From Methanobacterium_B sp963703015 (GTDB lineage Archaea > Methanobacteriota > Methanobacteria > Methanobacteriales > Methanobacteriaceae), in assembly GCA_963703015.1 (NCBI GenBank), contig OY969779.1:2604001-2668000 (forward strand): 64,000 nt of DNA, given 5' to 3'. Below are positions 8,838 to 17,928 of this stretch, one piece after another. The notes beneath the pieces are model-generated. The model searched no databases. It was not told the origin of the DNA and worked only from the letters and a program-made list of their open reading frames with translations. Within the stretch, counting starts at the first letter, position 1. Every line of letters begins with the position of its first letter. Position numbers and translations under genes: made by a program.

Positions 8838-9056
8838 ATCATGATTATCTGTTACTTGTATAATAACTGAACAACAATCATTTTCTAATTCATTACTAAT
8901 GGCAATTACCCCTTTCTAAATTTGTTTAATTAATTGTTGATTTTGAAATTTTTGTGTAAATAGTATTCTTTTGAAAAATTAAGATTAAGGCATGAAAAGA
9001 TTTCATGTTTATTAAAAATAGATTAAAATTATAAAGGAAGGATGGATTAAAGGTAT

Positions 9057-9938
9057 TTACCATCCTCTTTTTTGTAGTTTCTCTTCTTCTGGTATTGTGC
9101 TGATTTCAAGTCCGGGCATGGCTTTACCTAGGTCTGTTGATACTTCAGCAATTATTTCAGCATCTTTAAAGTTGTTTGTTGCTTCAACAATAGCCTTTGC
9201 AACTAAAGATGGCTGTTCTGATTTGAATATACCTGATCCAACAAATACTCCGTCTGAACCTAACTGCATCATGAGAGCTGCATCTGCAGGTGTTGCAACT
9301 CCTCCTGCTGCAAAGTTCACAACTGGTAATCTTCCTTCTTTTGCTGTGAGTTTCACTAATTCTAATGGTGATTCAATTTCACGGGCAACTGACCAGAGTT
9401 CTTCTTCTGTTTTGTTTTGAAGTTCCCTTATGGTGCTTGATATTTGTCTACTGTGCCTTACAGCTTCTACAATGTTACCGGTACCGGCTTCTCCCTTAGT
9501 ACGGATCATGGCAGCTCCTTCATCAATTCTTCTTAAAGCTTCCCCAAGGTTTCTTGCACCGCATACAAATGGTATTGTGAAATTTTTCTTGTCAATGTGA
9601 TATTTTTCATCGGCAGGTGTTAAGACTTCACTTTCATCTATCATGTCTACACCAAGTGATTGTAAGACTTGTGCCTCAACAAAGTGACCTATACGAACCT
9701 TGGCCATTACAGGAATACTGACTGCATCTATTATTTCTTGAACCTTAGATGGGTCAGCCATCCTTGCTACACCGCCTTCAGCACGAATATCAGCAGGTAC
9801 TTTTTCAAGAGCCATAACTGACACAGCACCAGCTTCTTCTGCAATAGCGGCCTGTTCAGCGTTTACAACATCCATTATAACTCCGCCCTTTGTCATTTTA
9901 GCGAAACCTTTCTTTAAAACATCTGTTCCATGTAACAT
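9057..9938 (-). CDS. pdxS: Pyridoxal 5'-phosphate synthase lyase subunit PdxS
   Basis: A 293-residue (beta/alpha)8 barrel matching PdxS (SNZ family) at full length: GGVIMDVVNAEQAAIAEEAG, VMALEKVPADIR, GVARMADP, MAKVRIGHFVEAQ, IRTKGEAGTGNIVEAVRH, VNFAAGGVATPADAALMMQLG and DGVFVGSGIF. With the glutaminase PdxT it makes PLP from ribose 5-phosphate, glyceraldehyde 3-phosphate and glutamine. The barrel lysines that carry the substrate (in ALEKVP and AKVRIG) are present. Start at ATG behind GGAGGAAG. pdxT is not in the window. PLP is the cofactor of the trans-sulfuration enzyme encoded 4 kb away. Confidence 0.96.
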   Translation of the reverse strand: MLHGTDVLKKGFAKMTKGGVIMDVVNAEQAAIAEEAGAVSVMALEKVPADIRAEGGVARMADPSKVQEIIDAVSIPVMAKVRIGHFVEAQVLQSLGVDMIDESEVLTPADEKYHIDKKNFTIPFVCGARNLGEALRRIDEGAAMIRTKGEAGTGNIVEAVRHSRQISSTIRELQNKTEEELWSVAREIESPLELVKLTAKEGRLPVVNFAAGGVATPADAALMMQLGSDGVFVGSGIFKSEQPSLVAKAIVEATNNFKDAEIIAEVSTDLGKAMPGLEISTIPEEEKLQKRGW

Positions 9939-10170
9939 CGAATCTTCCTCCGTTTATATTATTGTTCTCTTTGACAACTTTTATTAGCATTAATTTTAAC
10001 TTAATTCAAATTATCTATGTTGTCCCATATATATAAGCCTAATTTCCAAGTGATTAATCCTTTTTAAAGGTTGGTTAAAATTATCATAAATCCAATACTG
10101 TTAATAACATCTGAAGCCTTTAAAAAAAGGAATTAAATCAATTAATCAACTTATATAGATAAATAAGGAT

Positions 10171-10644
10171 TTAAGTAGTTAATTTAAAAACTTTCAGACT
10201 GTCTCCAACCTTTATTTTCCCACCTTCCAGAACTCTACAAAAAATTCCTTCGGTGGGCATTATACATTGGCCTGTCTGTTTTCCTATTTCACACTGTGTA
10301 TGGCACTCCTTTCCAATTTGTGTTACTTCAACAACGGTATTTTTTCCTAGTGCTATTTTGGTCCCAATTGGAAGTTTTGCAAGTTCAACACCTTCTGTTG
10401 TAACATTTTCTCCAAAATCTCCCGGATTAACTTCAAGCCCTAGATCCCTCATTTTCTGGATGCTTTCTAAAGCTAAGAGACTCAACTGTCTATGGGACTG
10501 GTTTTTGGCGTGTCCATCCCCGAGAAGTCCGTAATTTTCCATGAGAATACCCTGGAAAACATCTTTTTTCTTGGTACCCTTAACTGAACTTGTGCAAACA
10601 GCAATGATCTTTCCCTTGATATCATTGGAGATAGCTGTACTCAT
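10171..10644 (-). CDS. MOSC domain protein
   Basis: A 157-residue single-domain MOSC protein (beta-rich fold of the molybdenum cofactor sulfurase C-terminus). It has KKDVFQGILMENYGLLGDGHA, an SHRQLSLLA segment, GDFGENVTTEGVEL, and a conserved cysteine region TQIGKECHTQCEIG with nearby QCIMP. MOSC proteins are thought to carry or transfer sulfur to metal-sulfur sites. The gene follows thi4 by 42 bases on the same strand, so it is probably the last gene of the thiS-thiI-thi4 operon. That fits a sulfur-transfer role better than a molybdenum one. Three cysteines in the C-terminal half could bear a persulfide. Confidence 0.82.
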   Translation of the reverse strand: MSTAISNDIKGKIIAVCTSSVKGTKKKDVFQGILMENYGLLGDGHAKNQSHRQLSLLALESIQKMRDLGLEVNPGDFGENVTTEGVELAKLPIGTKIALGKNTVVEVTQIGKECHTQCEIGKQTGQCIMPTEGIFCRVLEGGKIKVGDSLKVFKLTT

Positions 10645-10686
10645 TTCTAAATCACTACTTAATTTATGGTTTTGTTTAATCTGTAT

Positions 10687-11514
10687 CTATTTGGAACTGG
10701 TTGCTTTGTTAGAGGCTGTGCCTCCTACTTTAACATCCACTTTAAGATCTTCTATGATGAGTTCTGCAACCTTTTCTCCTGATAAAAGCATTCCGCCAAA
10801 GGTTGGTCCCATTCTGGTGTTTCCACAGGTTGTTGCAACTGCCATTCCTGTCACATAAACTCCGGGATATACCTGTTTGGTGTTTTCAACAATTTCATCT
10901 TCAGATTTTTCAACCCACATTCCTTCAAATCCTGGTATATCTACTAAACCCCTTTGTTCGAGGGATTTTATAACCACTGCATCGTGTCCAGTTGCATCTA
11001 CAACTATTTTAGATTCTAGAGCAACAGGATCTACGCATGTTATTGCTCTTGGAAGAGCAGATACAGGTGTCCAGTTAATAACAACTCCTCCAACTTTGTC
11101 CTTTCTTACAACAACATCATCAAATTTGGTCATATTAATAACTTTTACTCCAGCATCCATGGCAGCGCCTATAAGTTTTGAACATGCGTGGGGACCATCT
11201 GCAACAAAGAGACCTTCTTGAACTTCTTTATATGGAACTCCTATTTCATCAAGGACTTTCTGTCCTGGAGCCCTGACTGTGAGCTTGTTCATTAAGTATC
11301 CACCAATCCAGAATCCTCCGCCCAAGTAGTTGTTACTTTCGATTAAAAGAACTTTAACACCATTTTCTGCCAGTCTTTTTGCTGCAATTAAACCACTTGG
11401 ACCTGCTCCAATTATTACAACATCACTCTCTACATATTCTAGAAATTCTTCTGCAAATTCAGATACAATAGCCTTTGTAACGTCTTTTTCTGATGCTTTC
11501 GAAAATATTGCCAT
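10687..11514 (-). CDS. thi4: Thi4-type thiazole synthase
   Basis: A 275-residue Rossmann protein of the Thi4 family: DVVIIGAGPSGLIAAKRLAE (~34-53), ESNNYLGGGFWIGGYLMNK, VDATGHDAVV and TCGNTRMGPTFGGMLLSG. Thi4 makes the thiazole phosphate precursor of thiamine from NAD, glycine and sulfur, with iron. In the Methanocaldococcus enzyme the residue just before the VDP motif is His and free sulfide is used; in yeast it is the Cys that gives up its own sulfur. Here that position reads TCVDP, a Cys. Start at ATG behind GGAGGAG, 41 bases after thiI. It could be a self-sacrificing or a persulfide-relay version. Confidence 0.9.
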   Translation of the reverse strand: MAIFSKASEKDVTKAIVSEFAEEFLEYVESDVVIIGAGPSGLIAAKRLAENGVKVLLIESNNYLGGGFWIGGYLMNKLTVRAPGQKVLDEIGVPYKEVQEGLFVADGPHACSKLIGAAMDAGVKVINMTKFDDVVVRKDKVGGVVINWTPVSALPRAITCVDPVALESKIVVDATGHDAVVIKSLEQRGLVDIPGFEGMWVEKSEDEIVENTKQVYPGVYVTGMAVATTCGNTRMGPTFGGMLLSGEKVAELIIEDLKVDVKVGGTASNKATSSK

Positions 11515-11555
11515 ATTTAATTCTCCTCCATATAATCTACTTCATTACATAATTT

Positions 11556-12719
11556 TTATAAAGTTAAATCAACCTTATGAAGTGTTGATAAAACTCTTTC
11601 AACCTCAGAATCCATTTCTATTTCTTCTTGGACTTCAAGCACTTTTTCTAATACTGCATTAGTTTCTGGATGTTTTGGTGCTGCTTCACAACCACTGTCT
11701 GGAAGTATTGAGTATTGGAATGTGCCTATTTTTTCTGCAATTTCAGATATCTCAAGTTTATCTAAACCTATTAATGGACTTAAAACTGGCATAGAAGTGG
11801 AGTATCTCGTTGCAAGAATGTTGGGTAATGTTTGGGAAGCTACCTGACCAACGCTGCTTCCATCTATAATTGCAAGAGCCTTTTCTTGTTTAGCAATTTT
11901 CTCAGCTATCTGGTACATTCCACTTTTACATAGTACACATGTCATTCTTGGTGGAGCATCTTCTGTGCATTTTTTAAGGAATTCCCCATAATCAACCTGT
12001 AACAATCTAAGATCGGAACCAGAGGCGTATTCTTTGAGTTTATGGTAGATTTTTACTATTTTCTCGTTTGAACCGCTGGTGAATGGATGGTTGTTGAAGT
12101 TTACAATGGTGATGTCAACTCCACGCTTCATCATGAGATAAGTGGCAACTGGAGAATCTATTCCGCCTGAAACCAATGAAATCATCCTTCCCTGAGTTCC
12201 AATTGGAAGTCCGCCTGCTCCTTTGATTTTTTCATGGAAGATATAGGTGTCATCATCTCTGACTTCTATGTATAGTGTGAAGTCAGGATTTGAAAGGTCC
12301 ACTGGAGCGTTGGTTGTTTCTATTACAGCTGCTCCACAAAATCCTGCCATTTCCCTACTTGAAAAGCTGTGTTCTCCTACCCTTCTGCATTTTACTGCGA
12401 AGGTTTTTTCAGGGTCAAATTCACCCTTTTCAATCAGATCTTTAATGTAGGATTGTACAGCTAGTTTAATTGTATCGTGGTCTGTCTTGGTTTTCAATGT
12501 TGGACTGTATGAAACGATTCCAAAGATTTTCTTAAGAGATTTAAGTGCTTCATCAAAATCTTCAGGAAACAAAAAAATCCTGCCCTGGTTGATAGTAATT
12601 TTACAATCTATCAGGACTTTAATATTTGATATTAATTTCTTTTCAAATCTTTTCCTTACAACAGGACTTTTTACTCCAATTTCGCCGTATCTGACAATAA
12701 TAGGCCTTTCTTTATCCAT
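11556..12719 (-). CDS. thiI: tRNA 4-thiouridine synthetase ThiI
   Basis: A 387-residue protein with a ferredoxin-like and THUMP RNA-binding region (~1-165) and an ATP pyrophosphatase domain with the PP-loop SGGIDSP (184-190). It has no C-terminal rhodanese domain, as in methanogens. The CVLC pair (C261, C264) after PRMT matches the CxxC that methanogen ThiI uses to hold an Fe-S cluster for sulfide-dependent thiolation. It makes s4U at tRNA position 8 and may also serve thiamine synthesis. Start behind GGAG. It lies between the ThiS-like carrier and thi4, all controlled from the operator at 13008. Confidence 0.94.
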   Translation of the reverse strand: MDKERPIIVRYGEIGVKSPVVRKRFEKKLISNIKVLIDCKITINQGRIFLFPEDFDEALKSLKKIFGIVSYSPTLKTKTDHDTIKLAVQSYIKDLIEKGEFDPEKTFAVKCRRVGEHSFSSREMAGFCGAAVIETTNAPVDLSNPDFTLYIEVRDDDTYIFHEKIKGAGGLPIGTQGRMISLVSGGIDSPVATYLMMKRGVDITIVNFNNHPFTSGSNEKIVKIYHKLKEYASGSDLRLLQVDYGEFLKKCTEDAPPRMTCVLCKSGMYQIAEKIAKQEKALAIIDGSSVGQVASQTLPNILATRYSTSMPVLSPLIGLDKLEISEIAEKIGTFQYSILPDSGCEAAPKHPETNAVLEKVLEVQEEIEMDSEVERVLSTLHKVDLTL

Positions 12720-12773
12720 TATTTAACTCCGTTATTTATTTGATTTTAAAAATTATTCAGGTGTAATTATTAA

Positions 12774-12977
12774 TTAACCGCCGTGAATCACTTTAATAAT
12801 CTTTATTTCGTCATTGTTTTGGATTGTTTCGTCTTCTTGAAGGACTAAACTGCCCTTTTTAACTATTACTTCCAGGGGTTCTATTTCAAGATCTTCAAGA
12901 AGTTCCTTAACAGATACGTTTTCTATGTTCAGATTTTCAGTTTGACCCTCTGAAAATATAATTTTCAAGTCACTCAC
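12774..12977 (-). CDS. ThiS/MoaD-like ubiquitin-fold sulfur carrier
   Basis: A 67-residue beta-grasp protein ending in the diglycine tail IHGG that is adenylated and turned into a thiocarboxylate. It has the usual order of short strands (LKIIFSEGQ, NVSVKELLEDLEIEPLEVIVKKGSLVLQEDETIQNNDEIKIIKV). It could serve thiazole, molybdopterin or tRNA thiolation as a SAMP-like carrier. Thi4 does not need ThiS, so the likely partner is ThiI or another acceptor. The start is a GTG, with a TTG three codons later as alternative. First gene after the palindromic operator. Confidence 0.82.
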   Translation of the reverse strand: MSDLKIIFSEGQTENLNIENVSVKELLEDLEIEPLEVIVKKGSLVLQEDETIQNNDEIKIIKVIHGG

Positions 12978-13007
12978 AACCAGCCAATTTAAAATTCAGC
13001 AACTAAT

Positions 13008-13042
13008 TAACAATTGTTATATCAATTTATTTCCATATAAAG
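13008..13042 (-). promoter_or_regulatory. thiS-thiI-thi4-MOSC promoter and TAACAATTGTTA operator
   Basis: The 12-bp palindrome TAACAATTGTTA lies at 13008-13019, about 30 bases before the thiS start. On the minus strand a TATA box (TTTATATGG, 13034-13042) is ~25 bases upstream, so the palindrome overlaps the expected transcription start. Confidence 0.7.
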
Positions 13043-13092
13043 TTTTTGTTTACAAAAATGATGGAAGGATGCCAATTAACATCCTAATTTAT

Positions 13093-14226
13093 CTACGAAC
13101 CATCCAGTCCCTTGGATAAATCTTCAATGAGATCATCGCTATCTTCGAGACCAATGGAAAGTCTTATAATATCATCTGTTATACCAGCTTGTTTTCTTGC
13201 TTCAACCGACATGGATGCATGGCTCATGGTAGCTGCATGTTCAACCAATGAATCAGCTCCACCTAAACTTTCTGCAAGGTGGAAAATTTCAAGGCCCTCA
13301 ATAAACTTAGGTACATCAGTTTTTAGTTTGAATGAAACTACACCACCATACCCATCCATCTGATCCTTGGCAATTGAATGACCTGGATGGGATTCAAGAC
13401 CTGGATAAAACACTTCTGATACCTTCGGATGATCCAATAAGAACTCTGCAGCTGCACTGGCATTAGCTGCATGTTTTTCCATCCTGAGGGGAAGGGTTTT
13501 AAGACCCCTTAATATTAACCATGAATCGAATGGAGCTGCATTGGTTCCCATTCCATTGAGTAAGAAGTGAACATCCTTTGCAAGTTCTTCTGTCGTGGTT
13601 ACTATAGCTCCTCCAATAACATCACTGTGACCATTGATGTACTTGGTGGTTGAATGAAGAACCAGGTCGATTCCATACTCAATTGGCCTTAGGAAGTATG
13701 GGCTTGGAAATGTGTTATCTGCCACTGTTAATATCTGCTTTTCTTTACCAATTTTAGAAACCATATTCAGATCTGTAATGTTTAACAATGGATTTGAAGG
13801 TGTTTCAACCCATATCATCTTTGTATTTGGATTTATTGCTTCTACAAGTTTCTCTTCTGAATCCATTCTTATGAATGTGAAATCAATTCCATACTTGGTC
13901 ATTATTTCACTGAACAGCCTGTGTGTTCCTCCGTAGATATCTTCACCTACAACGGCATGGTCTCCTGATTTAAGCAAATGTATTGCGGTTGTAACTGCAG
14001 CCATTCCGCTTGAGAAACAGAATCCAGCATTTCCACCTTCTAGGTTTGCTATTGCATCTTCCAACGCTGATCTGGTTGGGTTTCCGGTACGTGAATAATC
14101 GTAATCTCCGGGTTTGTTAAATTCATCGAATGTGAAGGTGGAGGTTTGACATATAGTCGGTGATATGGCCCCTGTGACGGGGTCAGGTTTTCTTCCAGCA
14201 TGTATTGATCTGGTACTGAACTTCAT
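13093..14226 (-). CDS. Cystathionine gamma-synthase/lyase-type PLP enzyme
   Basis: A 377-residue fold-type I PLP enzyme of the Cys/Met metabolism family at full length. It has YDYSRTGNPTR (42-52), the cofactor-stacking FSSGMAAV, TVADNTF with D170, the Schiff-base lysine K195 in HSTTKYINGHSD, and SLGGADSLVEHAATMSH near the C-terminus. Members make or cleave cystathionine or release sulfide and homocysteine, and sequence alone does not separate them. It sits between the sulfur-transfer operon and the eha cluster and has its own TATA box and a 20-bp palindromic operator, so it is probably controlled by cysteine or sulfur supply. Confidence 0.9.
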   Translation of the reverse strand: MKFSTRSIHAGRKPDPVTGAISPTICQTSTFTFDEFNKPGDYDYSRTGNPTRSALEDAIANLEGGNAGFCFSSGMAAVTTAIHLLKSGDHAVVGEDIYGGTHRLFSEIMTKYGIDFTFIRMDSEEKLVEAINPNTKMIWVETPSNPLLNITDLNMVSKIGKEKQILTVADNTFPSPYFLRPIEYGIDLVLHSTTKYINGHSDVIGGAIVTTTEELAKDVHFLLNGMGTNAAPFDSWLILRGLKTLPLRMEKHAANASAAAEFLLDHPKVSEVFYPGLESHPGHSIAKDQMDGYGGVVSFKLKTDVPKFIEGLEIFHLAESLGGADSLVEHAATMSHASMSVEARKQAGITDDIIRLSIGLEDSDDLIEDLSKGLDGS

Positions 14227-14376
14227 TTGTTAATTCCCCCTGGATATTTATTTATACAAATTTTTAAGTAAATACAATCTTTAAATAATCTTCAATTTTT
14301 AGTTAAAATATATTTAATAATTTGATTGTAGTCACATTATTGTCTGGTCCGTTAAAAAATGAGGATAAAAATGTAT

Positions 14377-14410
14377 CATATAACAATTGTTATATGAGAT
14401 TATATAAATA
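14377..14410 (-). promoter_or_regulatory. Trans-sulfuration gene promoter with perfect 20-bp palindrome
   Basis: CATATAACAATTGTTATATG (14377-14396) is a perfect palindrome containing the TAACAATTGTTA core. Immediately upstream on the minus strand is a TATA box (TATTTATATAATC, 14398-14410). The leader to the ATG is about 150 bases, and a second TATA-like run (TATAAATAAATATC) lies inside it, so a second start site is possible. Confidence 0.75.
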
Positions 14411-14500
14411 TGTTGTGGTAATTTATTTTTTTTAAGCCCTAAAAAAACAATAATTGATGTTTATCTACATAAAAATAAAATAAAAATAATATGTAATTAG

Positions 14501-15136
14501 TTATTTACGGGCTTTAGCAACTTTTCTTGCAAGTACTAATTCTCCTATTGCTATTAAACCTACGAAGAATTTTTCCAATCCTCCTGTGGCCCATATAGCT
14601 TCTCCAAAGGTTGAATTTTTTATACGTTGTTCATATTCCTCTGCAGTAACTCTTTTTCCTGTTTCCCTCTTGGTAACTATTGCAGAAGCTTCCATAAGTT
14701 CATCCCAGGAAACACCCTTAAGTTCGGTTGACATGGCCTTAAAAATGTTTGTAACCTTTATTTCGTATAATTTAGAGAGTGTTTTGACTATATCGAATGT
14801 TCTAACCACTCCTACCACCTTACCATCATCATCGAGTATTGGTATGCTCACAAGTTTATGTTGTGCAGCAGCCAATACAGCTAACCTTGCAGGTTCATCT
14901 TGATGAAGATCTACAATCTCTTCGGTGGAGTGCATGATATCCTTCACATACTTATGATTTTCCCTTAATCCCCTTGTCACATCTAAGGATGTTATCCATC
15001 CAATTAATGTATTTTCACTATCTAAAACTGGTGTTGTGAATTTTTTATGGGATTCCATCTTTATTGATGCATCCACAATAGTCATGTTAAGGTCCACACC
15101 TATAAAATTCTTGTCCATAATTTCTTTAACTTTCAT
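14501..15136 (-). CDS. CBS-domain protein
   Basis: A 211-residue protein with two CBS motifs (KVKEIMDKNFIGVDLNMTIVDAS ~1-60; VKDIMHSTEEIVDLHQDE with VSIPILDDDGKVVGVVRTFDIV ~63-118). The C-terminal ~90 residues are of unknown type. CBS pairs bind adenosyl ligands and switch partner proteins. Its ATG overlaps the polyferredoxin stop (ATGA), so the two proteins are made together. It may sense energy charge for the electron carrier or for Eha. Confidence 0.85.
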   Translation of the reverse strand: MKVKEIMDKNFIGVDLNMTIVDASIKMESHKKFTTPVLDSENTLIGWITSLDVTRGLRENHKYVKDIMHSTEEIVDLHQDEPARLAVLAAAQHKLVSIPILDDDGKVVGVVRTFDIVKTLSKLYEIKVTNIFKAMSTELKGVSWDELMEASAIVTKRETGKRVTAEEYEQRIKNSTFGEAIWATGGLEKFFVGLIAIGELVLARKVAKARK

Positions 15137-15891
15137 TTAGTAACCTCTTCCACATTTAATGCCGCAACAGGACATTTTTTAGAACAAACTTCGCAAGTAA
15201 TACATTTATTTTTAGAGTAAACAATTTTTCCATTTTCTAGTTTAATTGCTTCCACTGGACAGTTTTCTTCACATATACCACACGCTACACATACATCTTC
15301 ATCAATAGCGAGTTTTTTAGTTTTGAAGACACTTCCCAATCTTCTCTCCAGCGACACAGCATTTTCACCACATACATTTACACATGCACCACACCCGATA
15401 CATGAATCTTTATCAACAACTGCAGGTCCTTCATCAAACAATTTTATTGCTCCTGTTGGACAGAATTTAACACAGTTGCCGCATGAAGTGCATTTAACTG
15501 GATCAACATCTATTTTTTCCATTCTAAGGGTTCTGTGTGGGACTTTTTTAGTTTTTAACTTGTAGGTTACATCCTCTTCAAGATCTGATTTGCTTTCAAT
15601 GACCTTTATAGCGTTAACAGGACAAGTTTGTGAACAAATTTCACATTTAACACAATTATCAAGGATTTTAGCAGGTCTTGTTAGTTTAGCTTCGTCAATA
15701 GCATTTACTGGACATTCTTGAGCGCAGAGATTGCATCTCACACATTCTGGCGAAACTGTTATAAACTTCTGTTCGAGTGAACAGTTCTCAATTTCTGCCT
15801 TGAAATCTTCCACTCCATGTTCAAGATCGTTAGACTTGGCAACAACATCTCCAACCAAAGCATCTTTCCTTTTTTTAAATGTTATATCCAT
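15133..15891 (-). CDS. Six-[4Fe-4S] polyferredoxin
   Basis: About 252 residues with six CxxCxxCxxxC motifs in order: CVRCNLCAQEC, CVKCEICSQTC, CTSCGNCVKFC, CIGCGACVNVC, CVACGICEENC and CITCEVCSKKC. Five are followed by Pro; the fourth is followed by Gly. The first ~45 residues carry no cluster. It should be a soluble electron wire between hydrogenases and reductases. I chose the ATG two codons after a GTG because GGTGTGAT serves as its ribosome site. It lies ~150 bases after ehaT, so it is either the tail of the eha transcript or a separate unit with the CBS gene. Confidence 0.88.
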   Translation of the reverse strand: MDITFKKRKDALVGDVVAKSNDLEHGVEDFKAEIENCSLEQKFITVSPECVRCNLCAQECPVNAIDEAKLTRPAKILDNCVKCEICSQTCPVNAIKVIESKSDLEEDVTYKLKTKKVPHRTLRMEKIDVDPVKCTSCGNCVKFCPTGAIKLFDEGPAVVDKDSCIGCGACVNVCGENAVSLERRLGSVFKTKKLAIDEDVCVACGICEENCPVEAIKLENGKIVYSKNKCITCEVCSKKCPVAALNVEEVTK

Positions 15892-16046
15892 AATCACACC
15901 CTTATTTTAATTAAAGATTATAATAATATATAAATCAGTATTATATTAAATTCACCCATCATAATTAAATTATTAACTGAAACTAATTTAAATCTCTAAA
16001 TATAAGTTGAACTCAAAAGATCTAAACAGTAGCACTGATTTTCATC

Positions 16047-16984
16047 TCATTTTTTTAGAATATTTTCGACCTTTGAAATATCTGGAAGACCACGAGTGGC
16101 CCCGTACTCTGTTACACAGTTAGATGCAACGAAGTTTCCAACCAATCCTGATTTGAGCACATCTTCACCCTTAATTTGGCTGTGTAAAAATCCAGCATTA
16201 AATGCATCACCTGCACCTGTGGTATCTACACATTTAACTTCAAATGCATTTATAAACTCTGACTTAGAATTTGATGACACATAAGCACCTTCTGAACCGA
16301 GTTTAACTACCATGATATCTATTGAATATTCCTCATGCAATTCATCACAGCCTCTAACAACATCGTCACCAGTATCTAGATTAGTTTTTAAGAGTTTAAG
16401 TTCCTCTAAATTTAAGAGTAAAATATCTGTTCTTCTCAAAAATGGATCCATAAATTCTAAACCCCTCTCCACATAAAGTCTTCCAGGATCTAAACTAACT
16501 CTAACAGTATTAGAAACATTTTTTAACACGGTTTTTTGGGTTTCTATGGAATCTAAATATTTTTTACCCACATATGAACTTAGATGGAGAATTTTGGAGC
16601 TGTTTAAAATGTCCATGTCCATATCGTCCAGATTTATACTGTCATTTACACCGGGATCAACGTACAATGCCCTTTGTCCTTCATCATCAATGTATCCATT
16701 TACTGTTCCGCTCCGATCATTATCAGCAATTTGTACCAGTTTGGTGTTTACATTCTCATTTTGAAGGTTGTTTAATAGTAAACTTCCCTCTGGATCTGCT
16801 CCAACTTTACCAACAAATCCTGTTTTGTTACCCAATCTAGAAATTCCAATGATTGTGTTGGCTGCAGATCCACCGCATGATTCTGTGTAATCTTGAATGT
16901 AGGATTCTTCATCTTCCCGGGCTATACTGTTTACATGGTACAGTTTATCGAGATTTAATGCTCCAAATCCAACTATGTCCAGAT

Positions 16985-16988
<4 letters not shown>
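16047..16988 (-). CDS. ehaT: EhaT, PfkB/ribokinase-like protein of the Eha operon
   Basis: A 313-residue PfkB-family kinase: N-terminal GFGALNLDKLY and CGGSAANTIIGISRLG, C-terminal anion-hole signature DTTGAGDAFNAGFLH (~256-270) with the catalytic Asp. Members phosphorylate sugars or nucleosides. The gene overlaps ehaS by four bases (ATGA). A ribokinase homologue is a known hydrophilic member of eha operons, but its part in hydrogenase function is not understood. All catalytic residues look present, so it is probably an active kinase. Confidence 0.85.
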
Positions 16989-17887
<899 letters not shown>

Positions 17888-17928
17888 ATTATCTCCATAA
17901 CTCTTTTTTTTTATTTATTATATCGTTA

